The notes beneath the pieces were generated by a model, which was not told the origin of the DNA, searched no databases, and saw only the letters and a program-made list of their open reading frames with translations. From Rheinheimera sp. (lineage in GTDB: Bacteria > Pseudomonadota > Gammaproteobacteria > Enterobacterales > Alteromonadaceae), in the NCBI RefSeq assembly GCF_020217005.1, contig NZ_JAIWOI010000275.1:1-10000 (forward strand): a DNA stretch of 10,000 nt, given 5' to 3'. Position numbers and translations under genes: made by a program. Below, piece by piece: positions 1-8,671 of this stretch. The first letter of the stretch is position 1. Every line of letters starts with the position of its first letter.

Positions 1-373
1 GAAGCTAGCTGAGGTACTTATGTCTCAGACCGAAGCTGTATTTCTAATTGGTTTTAGCGCTGGCGCTGCTGCTTGCTGGATAAATTTGGCGTTAAATAAT
101 TTACCTATAAGCCATTGTGTAGCTTTTTATGGCGGTCAAATTCGTATGCTGACACATTTACAACCGCTTTATCCAACGGAGCTGATTTTTGCTGAAGAAA
201 CTCATTTCTCAGTGCGGGATTTGATGGCTGTGTTAGAAGGCCGAATTAACTTGAAACAAAGCCTTGCACCTTTTTCTCACGGTTTTATGAATAAGTTGTC
301 GAAAGGATACAATGCTGAAGCTGCAAGGTTTTACTGGGAAAAAATAAAGGCTGGATACGAAGCCAGCCTTTAA
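1..373 (+). CDS. Dienelactone hydrolase family protein, 3' part only
   Basis: The reading frame is open to the left edge (first full codon at 2), so the gene starts before the window; the ATG at 20 is internal. 123 residues are visible. The alpha/beta-hydrolase nucleophile elbow G-F-S-A-G is present, with Ser at bases 56-58, followed by the strand H-C-V-A-F-Y-G-G typical of dienelactone-hydrolase-like proteins. A late S-H-G-F motif provides the expected catalytic His. Where classic members have G-E-x-D-H before the His, this protein reads A-E-E-T-H, so the usual acid residue is not obvious. Such proteins are cytoplasmic hydrolases of esters or lactones; the substrate here is unknown. The last codons form one arm of a hairpin that also terminates the convergent DUF1338 gene. 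The family call is fairly safe, a specific function is not. Confidence 0.75.
   Translation, partial: KLAEVLMSQTEAVFLIGFSAGAAACWINLALNNLPISHCVAFYGGQIRMLTHLQPLYPTELIFAEETHFSVRDLMAVLEGRINLKQSLAPFSHGFMNKLSKGYNAEAARFYWEKIKAGYEASL
346..371 (-). terminator. Rho-independent terminator of the DUF1338 gene, inside the convergent coding sequence
   Basis: Perfect 9-bp stem AAAGGCTGG (346-354) / CCAGCCTTT (363-371) with an 8-nt loop. Read on the minus strand the stem is followed by TTTATTTTTTCCC, a good U-tract, so it mainly serves the DUF1338 gene that ends at 396. On the plus strand only a short T run follows, so termination of the hydrolase transcript would be weaker. The hairpin lies within the last nine codons, including the stop, of the plus-strand hydrolase gene. 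Confidence 0.85.
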
Positions 374-395
374 TCGTCAGCATCAACCAGTGCTG

Positions 396-1199
396 TTAAC
401 GTACGTTGGTACTTTCGAAGATTTTATCAGCTGACGCTGCAACAAAACCGCCGTATAACTGGCCGTTGGCCATAGGGTAACGACGGGCAAATTCGTAGAA
501 ACAACTCGGAATGTTACGCGTGCCGTCGGTAAATTGTACCGGTGCTTCGTCGGCTAAAGTGGAGGACTGTTCCAGCAAGACTTCTGGTGTGCCTTTGATC
601 TCACCACCTGAAGTGTTTAACGGGAATCCTGCGTCTTTTAATGCCTGGTTCACGGACTCCAGAGTGTCAAAGTTTTTCAGAGCGTTGACACTGACCGTAA
701 AGTGATTGGCGCGGTAACCCCAAACAGACATCCAAGCGGCATATTCGCTCTCTGCCAATAAAGTTTCGTAACTTTGCTGATCGATAGTCCAGTGACGGCC
801 TGAATACAGGAAGTTATCTGCGGTTACCGCTGATTCAGGGATCTGGTCTACCAACTTACGCACAATGTTTTGAAGCTCTTCTGAGCATTTCTCTAACAGC
901 AGTTCGGAAATAAACACTTTTGGCAGAGTAGGGTCTTTATGCTCAAAGTGTTTGGCATAAAGTTTTTTCGCTTCGAAGTGGTATTCACCACCTTCGGTAT
1001 AACCTAAGGCCAGCAGGTGAGCTGCCAGTTTATCCAGGCCTACTTTTTCAATGTTAAAAGTACGAAGCGCGATGTGATCATTAATCACGTCATCTTGTTG
1101 TGACGAGCCTAAAATCGCATGAATTTTTTTGGCAGATGGGGTCACTTCCAGGTAGTTCGCCCAAAGTTGGTTAAACAGTTCTTTCACATCAGTATGCAT
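396..1199 (-). CDS. DUF1338 / 2-oxoadipate dioxygenase-decarboxylase-like protein (short form)
   Basis: A 267-residue soluble protein of the DUF1338 family (VOC fold, non-haem metal enzyme). The characterised relative HglS, from Pseudomonas lysine catabolism, converts 2-oxoadipate to 2-hydroxyglutarate with O2 and Fe(II), using two His and one Glu plus an Arg four residues after the first His. The same pattern is visible: His42 and Arg46 in D-H-I-A-L-R-T, His166 in R-A-N-H-F-T-V, and Glu236 in C-F-Y-E-F-A-R-R. It is clearly shorter than the roughly 450-residue HglS/YdcJ type, so it belongs to a short subfamily and its substrate may differ. An AGGA ribosome site lies 6 nt before the ATG. It follows astD by 84 nt in the same direction and is probably cotranscribed at least in part. 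Family call is good; the exact reaction is inferred. Confidence 0.85.
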   Translation of the reverse strand: MHTDVKELFNQLWANYLEVTPSAKKIHAILGSSQQDDVINDHIALRTFNIEKVGLDKLAAHLLALGYTEGGEYHFEAKKLYAKHFEHKDPTLPKVFISELLLEKCSEELQNIVRKLVDQIPESAVTADNFLYSGRHWTIDQQSYETLLAESEYAAWMSVWGYRANHFTVSVNALKNFDTLESVNQALKDAGFPLNTSGGEIKGTPEVLLEQSSTLADEAPVQFTDGTRNIPSCFYEFARRYPMANGQLYGGFVAASADKIFESTNVR

Positions 1200-1232
1200 A
1201 ACGAGTCCTGCTCTGTTGATTATGGTGTTCTG

Positions 1233-1264
1233 GCCGGAAAGTCTACTGACTTTACCGGCTTTTT
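1233..1264 (+). terminator. Plus-oriented intrinsic terminator between astD and the DUF1338 gene
   Basis: GCCGG (1233-1237) pairs with CCGGC (1255-1259), and AAAGTC (1238-1243) with GACTTT (1248-1253), leaving a bulged A and a TACT loop. TTTTT then follows on the plus strand (1260-1264, continuing GTTTT). On the minus strand, the direction of both flanking genes, no T tract follows. It would therefore stop antisense transcription entering astD, while acting only as a leader hairpin in the sense transcript. Confidence 0.55.
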
Positions 1265-1283
1265 GTTTTGATCTGGTTCAGTG

Positions 1284-3808
<2,525 letters not shown>

Positions 3809-3846
3809 AAATTCTTTATTCCCGCGTTGTAGCTGTTAAATAAGTG

Positions 3847-3869
3847 AAGGGAGCTCAATGAACTCCCTT
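3847..3869 (-). other. Intercistronic hairpin between astC and astA
   Basis: AAGGGAG (3847-3853) pairs with CTCCCTT (3863-3869) across a 9-nt loop. In the transcribed (minus) direction the stem is followed by CACTTATTT, only weakly T-rich. It begins 9 nt past the astC stop and ends 38 nt before astA. Known roles of such hairpins are partial termination or protection of the upstream message from 3' exonucleases; either would make astC more abundant than astAD. The structure is seen; the role is inferred. Confidence 0.55.
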
Positions 3870-3877
3870 TAATAGCC

Positions 3878-5095
<1,218 letters not shown>

Positions 5096-5115
5096 TTAAT
5101 GCTTTTTGTTAACGC

Positions 5116-5130
5116 CCCTGATCAACAGGG
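5116..5130. other. Small inverted repeat in the astC leader
   Basis: CCCTG (5116-5120) and CAGGG (5126-5130) form a 5-bp stem with a 5-nt loop that includes part of a TGATCA palindrome. It lies in the predicted astC 5' untranslated region, between the proposed -10 box (5150-5155) and the ribosome site. It may be a leader hairpin or a protein site; nothing in the sequence decides. Confidence 0.3.
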
Positions 5131-5149
5131 TAGCGAAGGAATTTCATTT

Positions 5150-5155
5150 ATTATA
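5150..5155 (-). promoter_or_regulatory. Predicted -10 box of the ast operon promoter
   Basis: A perfect TATAAT on the minus strand, about 67 nt before the astC ATG, would start transcription near 5143. At the expected distance upstream only weak -35 matches are found (TGCATA at 17-bp spacing). This suits a promoter that needs an activator or an alternative sigma factor. The inverted repeat at 5153-5175 overlaps this box. Confidence 0.5.
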
Positions 5156-5175
5156 TTGGCCATACTTACCAATAT
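5153..5175. promoter_or_regulatory. Inverted-repeat operator candidate between astC and the Lrp-type gene
   Basis: ATATTGG (5153-5159) and CCAATAT (5169-5175) are perfect 7-bp arms around a 9-bp spacer. A third half-site CAATAT lies at 5192-5197, exactly 22 bp (two helical turns) from the second. The repeat overlaps the astC -10 box and the probable -35 region of the divergent regulator, so a bound protein would affect both. The adjacent Lrp/AsnC protein is the natural candidate; Lrp-family proteins are known to bind several phased sites and to regulate themselves. No convincing ArgR box was seen. Confidence 0.5.
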
Positions 5176-5195
5176 GCAGTAGCATTATTTACAAT
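5166..5195 (+). promoter_or_regulatory. Predicted promoter of the Lrp/AsnC-family gene
   Basis: -35 TTACCA (5166-5171), 18-bp spacer, -10 TACAAT (5190-5195), giving a start near 5202. Just downstream is TCAG-N6-CTGA (5199-5212), a short dyad resembling the CAG/CTG ends of the E. coli Lrp consensus and lying near the proposed start point. Prediction by eye only. Confidence 0.4.
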
Positions 5196-5237
5196 ATTTC
5201 AGCTAATTCTGACATTTTGATAAGGTGATTAAGCAAA

Positions 5238-5666
5238 TTGATAAGCGCCGACGATGAAAAACTACTGGGTATGCTACGCCGCAACGCCAGAGCCAGCATT
5301 TCTGACTTAGCCAGAGCCTTAAATGTATCGCGCAGCACAGTACAAAACCGCTTGCATAAACTTGAGCAAAGCGGCGTGGTGAAAGGTTATGTGCTGGAAT
5401 ACGGCAGTGCATTTTTAAGCCAGTTAGTTTCAGCCCACGTCGCGATAAAGGTGCGGCAAAAGCTGACAACAAAAACCAATGTTGAACTAAAGCAAATCAG
5501 CCAGATTTCCGAGTTGTATGCCATTAGCGGCGAATACGATTTAATAGCAGTAGTGCAGGCGCAAAGCACTGAGCAGTTGAGCCATATTCTGGATGAAATT
5601 GGTAATCTGGATGGGGTAGAGCGGACCAATTCGTCTGTTATTCTGGAGACTAAGTTCAAGAGATAG
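5238..5666 (+). CDS. Lrp/AsnC-family transcriptional regulator
   Basis: 142 residues, normal for the family. The N-terminal winged helix-turn-helix spans about residues 4-50 (D-D-E-K-L-L through N-V-S-R-S-T-V-Q-N-R-L-H-K-L). The C-terminal RAM ligand-binding and oligomerisation domain spans about 65-138, with the conserved S-G-E-Y-D-L turn (97-102). The start is TTG. A strong AAGGTGAT ribosome site (5222-5229) lies 8 nt before it, an in-frame stop (5226-5228) blocks any upstream start, and the first ATG (residue 12) would cut into the DNA-binding domain. Divergent to the AST cluster, it is probably an amino-acid-responsive regulator of that cluster and of itself; this is inferred from position, not from any residue that specifies the ligand. 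Confidence 0.92.
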   Translation: MISADDEKLLGMLRRNARASISDLARALNVSRSTVQNRLHKLEQSGVVKGYVLEYGSAFLSQLVSAHVAIKVRQKLTTKTNVELKQISQISELYAISGEYDLIAVVQAQSTEQLSHILDEIGNLDGVERTNSSVILETKFKR

Positions 5667-5683
5667 CTGTCAAAAAGACACTT

Positions 5684-5700
5684 TTCAGGTCTGACCAGAG
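5684..5700. promoter_or_regulatory. GntR/FadR-type operator-like site, distal, upstream of maeA
   Basis: The core GGTCTGACC (5688-5696) is a perfect 4+1+4 palindrome with extended flanks. On the minus strand it reads CTCTGGTCAGACCTGAA, close to the E. coli FadR consensus as remembered, roughly CTGGTCNGACC with weaker flanks. It also fits the general GGTnnnACC core shared by FadR, PdhR and LldR relatives. It lies about 84 bp before the predicted maeA start point. Confidence 0.55.
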
Positions 5701-5741
5701 TGAAATGAACGCCATTTAGCGCCAGTTTAACCTTTGTGAGG

Positions 5742-5769
5742 TTGCCGCCTCAGTCAGACCTGTTATGAT
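5742..5769 (+). promoter_or_regulatory. Predicted maeA promoter with an extended -10 box
   Basis: -35 TTGCCG (5742-5747), 16-bp spacer, -10 TATGAT (5764-5769) preceded by TGT, an extended -10 motif (5761-5763). Transcription would start near 5776, leaving a leader of about 36 nt with a direct repeat GCCAGCA (5771-5777, 5784-5790). The ribosome site GAGAGA before the ATG is weak. A small dyad TGAGG/CCTCA (5737-5741, 5748-5752) overlaps the -35 region. Confidence 0.5.
5748..5764. promoter_or_regulatory. GntR/FadR-type operator-like site, proximal, inside the maeA promoter
   Basis: GTCAGACCTGTT (5753-5764) matches the right two-thirds of the FadR consensus; the left flank is degenerate. Its 10 bases GTCAGACCTG (5753-5762) are the exact inverse of CAGGTCTGAC at 5686-5695. 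The centres are 64 bp apart, about six helical turns. It sits between the -35 and -10 boxes, where binding should repress. Confidence 0.5.
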
Positions 5770-5811
5770 CGCCAGCAATTTGAGCCAGCAGGCTAGTTTT
5801 GAGAGATCCCC

Positions 5812-7500
5812 ATGAGTACAAAACAACCTCTTTATACCTCCTACGCAGGTCCAGCTTTATTAGAAACTCCGTTATTAAATAAAGGCAGTGCCTTCACCAA
5901 AGAAGAACGTATCGCCTTTAACCTGATTGGTTTATTGCCTCCGCGTTACGAAACTATTGAACAGCAACTGGCCCGTGCCTATATGCAGTATTCCAGTTTC
6001 GCCGAACCCATCAACAAACATATTTATCTGCGTGCCATTCACGATAAAAACGAAACTTTGTTTTATCGCTTGGTGAAAGAGCATCTGGAAGAAATGATCC
6101 CGGTGATTTATACGCCAACAGTAGGGGACGCCTGTGAGCGTTTCTCGGCTATTTACCGCAGTGCCCGTGGTATTTTTGTTTCGTACAGCGAACGTGAGCA
6201 TATGGATGACATACTGCGCAGCGTTACCAAGAAAAAAGTAAAAGTCATAGTAGTGACGGATGGCGAGCGTGTACTGGGCTTAGGTGACCAGGGCGTAGGC
6301 GGCATGGGTATTTCTATCGGCAAGTTGTCCTTGTACACAGCCTGTGGTGGTATCAGCCCGGCTTATACCTTACCAGTGATGCTGGATGTCGGTACGAATA
6401 ATGAAAAACTGCTGAATGACCCTGTGTATATGGGTTCTAAGCACAAGCGTATTACTGGCGAAGAATACGATGCCTTTATCGACCAGTTTATGAAGGCTGT
6501 TAAACGCCGTTGGCCAGAAGCTTTGGTGCAGTTTGAAGATTTCGCTCAGCCGAATGCGATGCCAATTTTAAAACGCTACCGTGATGACTACTGCTGCTTT
6601 AACGATGATATTCAGGGCACTGCTGCTGTGACTGTAGGCTCCTTATTAGCAGCCTGTCGCAGTAAAGGGGTAAAACTGTCGTCGCAGAAAGTGGTTTTTG
6701 TCGGTGCTGGTTCTGCAGGTTGCGGTATAGCTGAGCAAATCATCAGTCAAATGAAAACTGAAGGACTGGATGATGCGACAGCGCGTAAGCAGGTCTACAT
6801 GGTGGACCGTTTTGGTCTGTTGACTGAAGGCATGGCTGATTTACGTGATTTCCAACAAGCGCTGATGCAGAAAAAATCAGATCTGTCGGATTGGAGCTAT
6901 AGTGGCGACTACGCATCATTACTTGATGTGATGAACTGCGCTAAACCAGATATCTTAATTGGTGTGTCTGGTCAGCCAGGATTATTCACTGAGCAAGTGA
7001 TCACAGCCATGAAAAAACACTGCGAACTGCCGATTATTTTCCCGTTGAGCAACCCGTCGAAACAAGTGGAAGCGACACCAGAACAAGTCATTAAGTGGAC
7101 AGAAGGCAAAGTGATTATCGCGACCGGCAGTCCGTTTAAACCTGTGACTTACAAAGGACAGTCGTACCATATTGCGCAGTGCAATAACTCCTACATTTTC
7201 CCGGGTATAGGTTTAGGTGTGGTGGCTGTGAAAGCAAGCCGTATCAGTGATGACATGTTACGTATTGCCAGTGAAACTTTGGCTGCAGCGTCGCCATTAG
7301 CCAACACAGGGCAGGGTTCTTTACTGCCGGCTTTGTCTGAACTGTCTGAACTGAGTAAAAAAATCGCCTTTGAAGTGGCTAAAATTGCTCAAAAACAAGG
7401 TTTGGCGCTGGAAATCGGTGATGAAGAATTACTGCAAAAAATTGAACGTAATTTCTGGACACCGGAATATCGTCAATACAAGCGAGTCAGTGGCCATTAA
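5812..7500 (+). CDS. maeA: NAD-dependent malic enzyme
   Basis: 562 residues, close to E. coli MaeA (565) and matching it in long stretches from the start (Y-A-G-P-A-L-L-E) to the end (Y-R-Q-Y-K-R). It oxidatively decarboxylates L-malate to pyruvate, making NADH, in the cytoplasm. N-terminal malic domain: catalytic Tyr100 in V-I-Y-T-P-T-V-G and Lys171 in I-S-I-G-K-L-S-L-Y. Metal ligands Glu242-Asp243 in F-E-D-F-A-Q, with Asp265/266 in N-D-D-I-Q-G-T-A. The C-terminal NAD-binding domain starts with the Rossmann motif V-F-V-G-A-G-S-A-G (296-303). The NAD rather than NADP preference is inferred from resemblance to MaeA rather than the larger MaeB fusion type. It has its own promoter with two GntR-type operator-like sites and a strong terminator, so it is monocistronic. 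Confidence 0.96.
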   Translation: MSTKQPLYTSYAGPALLETPLLNKGSAFTKEERIAFNLIGLLPPRYETIEQQLARAYMQYSSFAEPINKHIYLRAIHDKNETLFYRLVKEHLEEMIPVIYTPTVGDACERFSAIYRSARGIFVSYSEREHMDDILRSVTKKKVKVIVVTDGERVLGLGDQGVGGMGISIGKLSLYTACGGISPAYTLPVMLDVGTNNEKLLNDPVYMGSKHKRITGEEYDAFIDQFMKAVKRRWPEALVQFEDFAQPNAMPILKRYRDDYCCFNDDIQGTAAVTVGSLLAACRSKGVKLSSQKVVFVGAGSAGCGIAEQIISQMKTEGLDDATARKQVYMVDRFGLLTEGMADLRDFQQALMQKKSDLSDWSYSGDYASLLDVMNCAKPDILIGVSGQPGLFTEQVITAMKKHCELPIIFPLSNPSKQVEATPEQVIKWTEGKVIIATGSPFKPVTYKGQSYHIAQCNNSYIFPGIGLGVVAVKASRISDDMLRIASETLAAASPLANTGQGSLLPALSELSELSKKIAFEVAKIAQKQGLALEIGDEELLQKIERNFWTPEYRQYKRVSGH

Positions 7501-7513
7501 TAACATTATTCAG

Positions 7514-7541
7514 CTTTTTACACTTTTAAGGCTGTAAAAAG
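7514..7541. other. Hairpin just after maeA, upstream of the main terminator
   Basis: CTTTTTACA (7514-7522) and TGTAAAAAG (7533-7541) form a 9-bp stem with a 10-nt loop, 13 nt after the maeA stop and directly before the main terminator. No T tract follows, so it is more likely a 3'-end stabilising structure or a helper than a terminator itself. Confidence 0.5.
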
Positions 7542-7547
7542 AGAAAT

Positions 7548-7599
7548 AAAAAGTTGGTTTAATCAGTAGCTTAGCTATTAAACCAACTTTTTTTATTTT
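7548..7599. terminator. Strong bidirectional intrinsic terminator after maeA
   Basis: A 16-bp perfect stem AAAAAGTTGGTTTAAT (7548-7563) / ATTAAACCAACTTTTT (7577-7592) with a 13-nt loop, followed by TTATTTTT on the plus strand. A-rich sequence before the stem gives a T tract on the minus strand as well. It separates maeA from the lipoprotein gene. Confidence 0.9.
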
Positions 7600-7660
7600 T
7601 CCTGCCAACTAATTTCGTTCCAGCTTCGACTTAGTTACAACTGAACCACAGGAGCTTGTT

Positions 7661-8239
7661 ATGAAATTCCAACCATCTTTTTCTTTTGTTTTGTCTTTTG
7701 CCGCCGTTGCCATCATTGCAGGTTGCACAGCTCAGGCAGAGACAACAGCAGCAACAGCCAAAGCAAAGCCTGCGCAAATCGCCTTTATTAAAAACTGTAA
7801 AGTGATACAGCAACGTGCCATGACGCCAGATGAGTTTACTGCATACCAGCGTTTAGAAGCCGTTGAACAACAAATGGATGAACTGCATTTGCCAATTAAA
7901 GCTTTTGAAGCTGAAATGGAACAGCACAGTGAACGCATGGCTGAACTTGCAGATCTTGTGCACCAGGAAGATGAACACAGTATTCGCATAGACAAAGTTA
8001 AAATGGCTGAGCAGCAAAAATTAGCTGAAGAAATTCAGGACATCGCTGAACGCCACAAACCGCATTTTGCAGCCTTAGAACAAAAAGGTGATGAAATAAG
8101 TGAATTGGCCGACGAATTCACAGACTTACTGGAAAAATCAGCACCGGCCGAAGGCTTTGATCAAATCCAGGTGATGTCAGGTTCTGGCGCAACAACAGAA
8201 TGTTACGACGACGGTATTAAACTGATTTCACGGAATTAG
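7661..8239 (+). CDS. Predicted lipoprotein with a long charged helical region, function unknown
   Basis: 192 residues. The N-terminus is a lipoprotein signal peptide: Lys2, a hydrophobic stretch (7-20), and the lipobox I-A-G-C with Cys22. Thr at +2 after the Cys suggests sorting to the outer membrane. After an Ala/Thr-rich linker (24-38), residues about 56-160 are rich in Glu, Lys, Gln, Leu and Ala and lack glycine until 143, giving a long charged, probably coiled-coil helix. Cys46 and Cys181 flank the helix and could form a disulfide that closes it into a hairpin. A good AGGAG lies 6 nt before the ATG. It stands alone between two strong terminators. I do not recognise the family; by shape it could be a periplasmic scaffold or adaptor, which is speculation. 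Confidence 0.85.
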   Translation: MKFQPSFSFVLSFAAVAIIAGCTAQAETTAATAKAKPAQIAFIKNCKVIQQRAMTPDEFTAYQRLEAVEQQMDELHLPIKAFEAEMEQHSERMAELADLVHQEDEHSIRIDKVKMAEQQKLAEEIQDIAERHKPHFAALEQKGDEISELADEFTDLLEKSAPAEGFDQIQVMSGSGATTECYDDGIKLISRN

Positions 8240-8261
8240 TTTTAAACTTGAAGCGGAAGCT

Positions 8262-8290
8262 ATAGGCTGCGTTTTGCAGCCTATTTTTTT
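8262..8290 (+). terminator. Intrinsic terminator of the lipoprotein gene
   Basis: ATAGGCTGC (8262-8270) / GCAGCCTAT (8276-8284), 9-bp perfect stem with a GTTTT loop, followed by seven T (8284-8290). It lies 22 nt after the stop codon. It also marks the right end of the ordinary host-like part of the window. Confidence 0.93.
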
Positions 8291-8303
8291 GTTTGACGTA
8301 GAC

Positions 8304-8314
8304 CGTGCGCATAT
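8304..8314 (+). other. Match to the XerC arm of a dif site
   Basis: Bases 8305-8313, GTGCGCATA, equal nine consecutive positions of the XerC-binding arm of the E. coli dif site (GGTGCGCATAA). The segment also belongs to a 10-bp palindrome CGCATATGCG (8308-8317). A proper XerD arm is not found at the standard 6-8 bp distance; the best partner, TGCTGTAAAAC (8325-8335), agrees at 7 of 11 positions but at a 10-bp gap. It may be one arm of a recombined attachment site, or coincidence. Confidence 0.3.
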
Positions 8315-8446
8315 GCGGATAAAATGCTGTAAAACAAAGCTGTTATCTTTGACACCATGTCATGCAAGCATGCGATAGTAACTTTAGATAAATTGAATAA
8401 CCAGTTGATAAATAAAGATATAATGCTCCATTTCCTTTAATAGATA

Positions 8447-8476
8447 GTAGCACATAATAGAGATATTTCGTTAAAT
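8447..8476 (+). other. dif-like (Xer recombination) site candidate with an 8-bp centre
   Basis: GTAGCACATAA (8447-8457) agrees with the dif XerC arm GGTGCGCATAA at 8 of 11 positions. TTTCGTTAAAT (8466-8476) agrees with the XerD arm TTATGTTAAAT at 9 of 11. The centre between them is 8 bp, as in the plasmid site cer, not 6 bp as in chromosomal dif. It is therefore unlikely to be the host dif itself, but it could be a phage- or plasmid-type site. The A+T richness makes part of the match cheap, so confidence is low. Confidence 0.35.
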
Positions 8477-8491
8477 TAGAGTAATTTAACG
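8469..8491. other. Hairpin overlapping the dif-like right arm
   Basis: CGTTAAATT (8469-8477) and AATTTAACG (8483-8491) form a perfect 9-bp stem with a 5-nt loop. The left arm contains GTTAAAT, the best-conserved part of the XerD-binding sequence, so that motif occurs here twice, face to face. Alternatively it is simply the first of the two hairpins of the candidate sRNA. Confidence 0.6.
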
Positions 8492-8498
8492 CAAAAGA

Positions 8499-8522
8499 GG
8501 CTCCGAGAAAGGAGCCTTTTTT
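8499..8522 (+). terminator. Strong intrinsic terminator with no evident upstream gene
   Basis: GGCTCC (8499-8504) / GGAGCC (8511-8516), extended by A-U and G-U pairs from the preceding AAAAGA, with loop GAGAAA and six T (8517-8522) followed by ATTT. Classic structure oriented on the plus strand; the preceding A run gives a weaker reverse signal. Confidence 0.9.
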
Positions 8523-8596
8523 ATTTAGTTGGATTTGGTTTTTAAGTCAAGCGAGCAAAAGCGGTGGTAGTAGAGAGAAATATTACCAAAATGGGA

Positions 8597-8623
8597 GAAA
8601 AGTGCAGTATTACTACACTTTTC
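8597..8623. other. 27-bp imperfect palindrome downstream of the secreted-protein gene
   Basis: GAAAAGTG (8597-8604) and CACTTTTC (8616-8623) are perfect 8-bp arms. Inside them AGT (8606-8608) and ACT (8612-8614) also pair, separated from the arms by one mismatch. No T tract follows on either strand outside the arms, so it is not a canonical terminator, though on the minus strand it falls about 49 nt past the end of the 8672-9151 gene and could act as a 3' stem. Confidence 0.5.
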
Positions 8624-8671
8624 GCCTGTCGGCAGAGTGGTGAAAAAAAATTATCTACTGAAAATGAAATT

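Larger units (their letters stand above)
8380..8522 (+). ncRNA. Candidate small RNA ending in a strong terminator
   Basis: A strong plus-strand terminator at 8499-8522 has no protein gene before it, since the lipoprotein transcript already ends at 8290. Two possible starts are visible: TTGACA (8349-8354) with GATAGT (8374-8379) at a 19-bp spacing, or a perfect TATAAT (8419-8424) without a good -35. These would give transcripts of roughly 90-140 nt. The 3' end has two consecutive hairpins (8469-8491 and 8499-8516) and a U6 tail, a usual bacterial sRNA layout. No known sRNA family is recognised. Confidence 0.35.
8291..8671. other. A+T-rich gene-free stretch with several DNA-level signals
   Basis: No protein gene is supported in these 381 bases. 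Seen here, in order: a XerC-arm match (8304-8314); a perfect -35 hexamer TTGACA (8349-8354) with a poor -10; small dyads GACA/TGTC (8351-8361) and CATGC/GCATG (8361-8372); a perfect TATAAT (8419-8424); a dif-like sequence (8447-8476); two adjacent hairpins, the second a strong terminator (8469-8522); and an imperfect 27-bp palindrome (8597-8623). A run of eight A (8643-8650) follows, which reads as T8 on the minus strand past the end of the 8672-9151 gene. Confidence 0.6.

Noticed and set aside
5667..5685. Terminator after the Lrp-type gene: TGTC-AAAAA-GACA followed by CTTTTC.
   Set aside because: The stem has only 4 bp and the T tract is short and interrupted; too weak to list as a terminator.
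8304..8335. A full dif site using TGCTGTAAAAC as the XerD arm.
   Set aside because: The arm matches poorly and the gap would be 10 bp, outside the 6-8 bp known for Xer sites; only the XerC arm is reported.
8357..8440. A 27-codon reading frame (ATG to TAA) in the gene-free stretch.
   Set aside because: No ribosome-binding sequence before the ATG, no recognisable protein feature, and it overlaps the candidate promoter elements; most likely chance.
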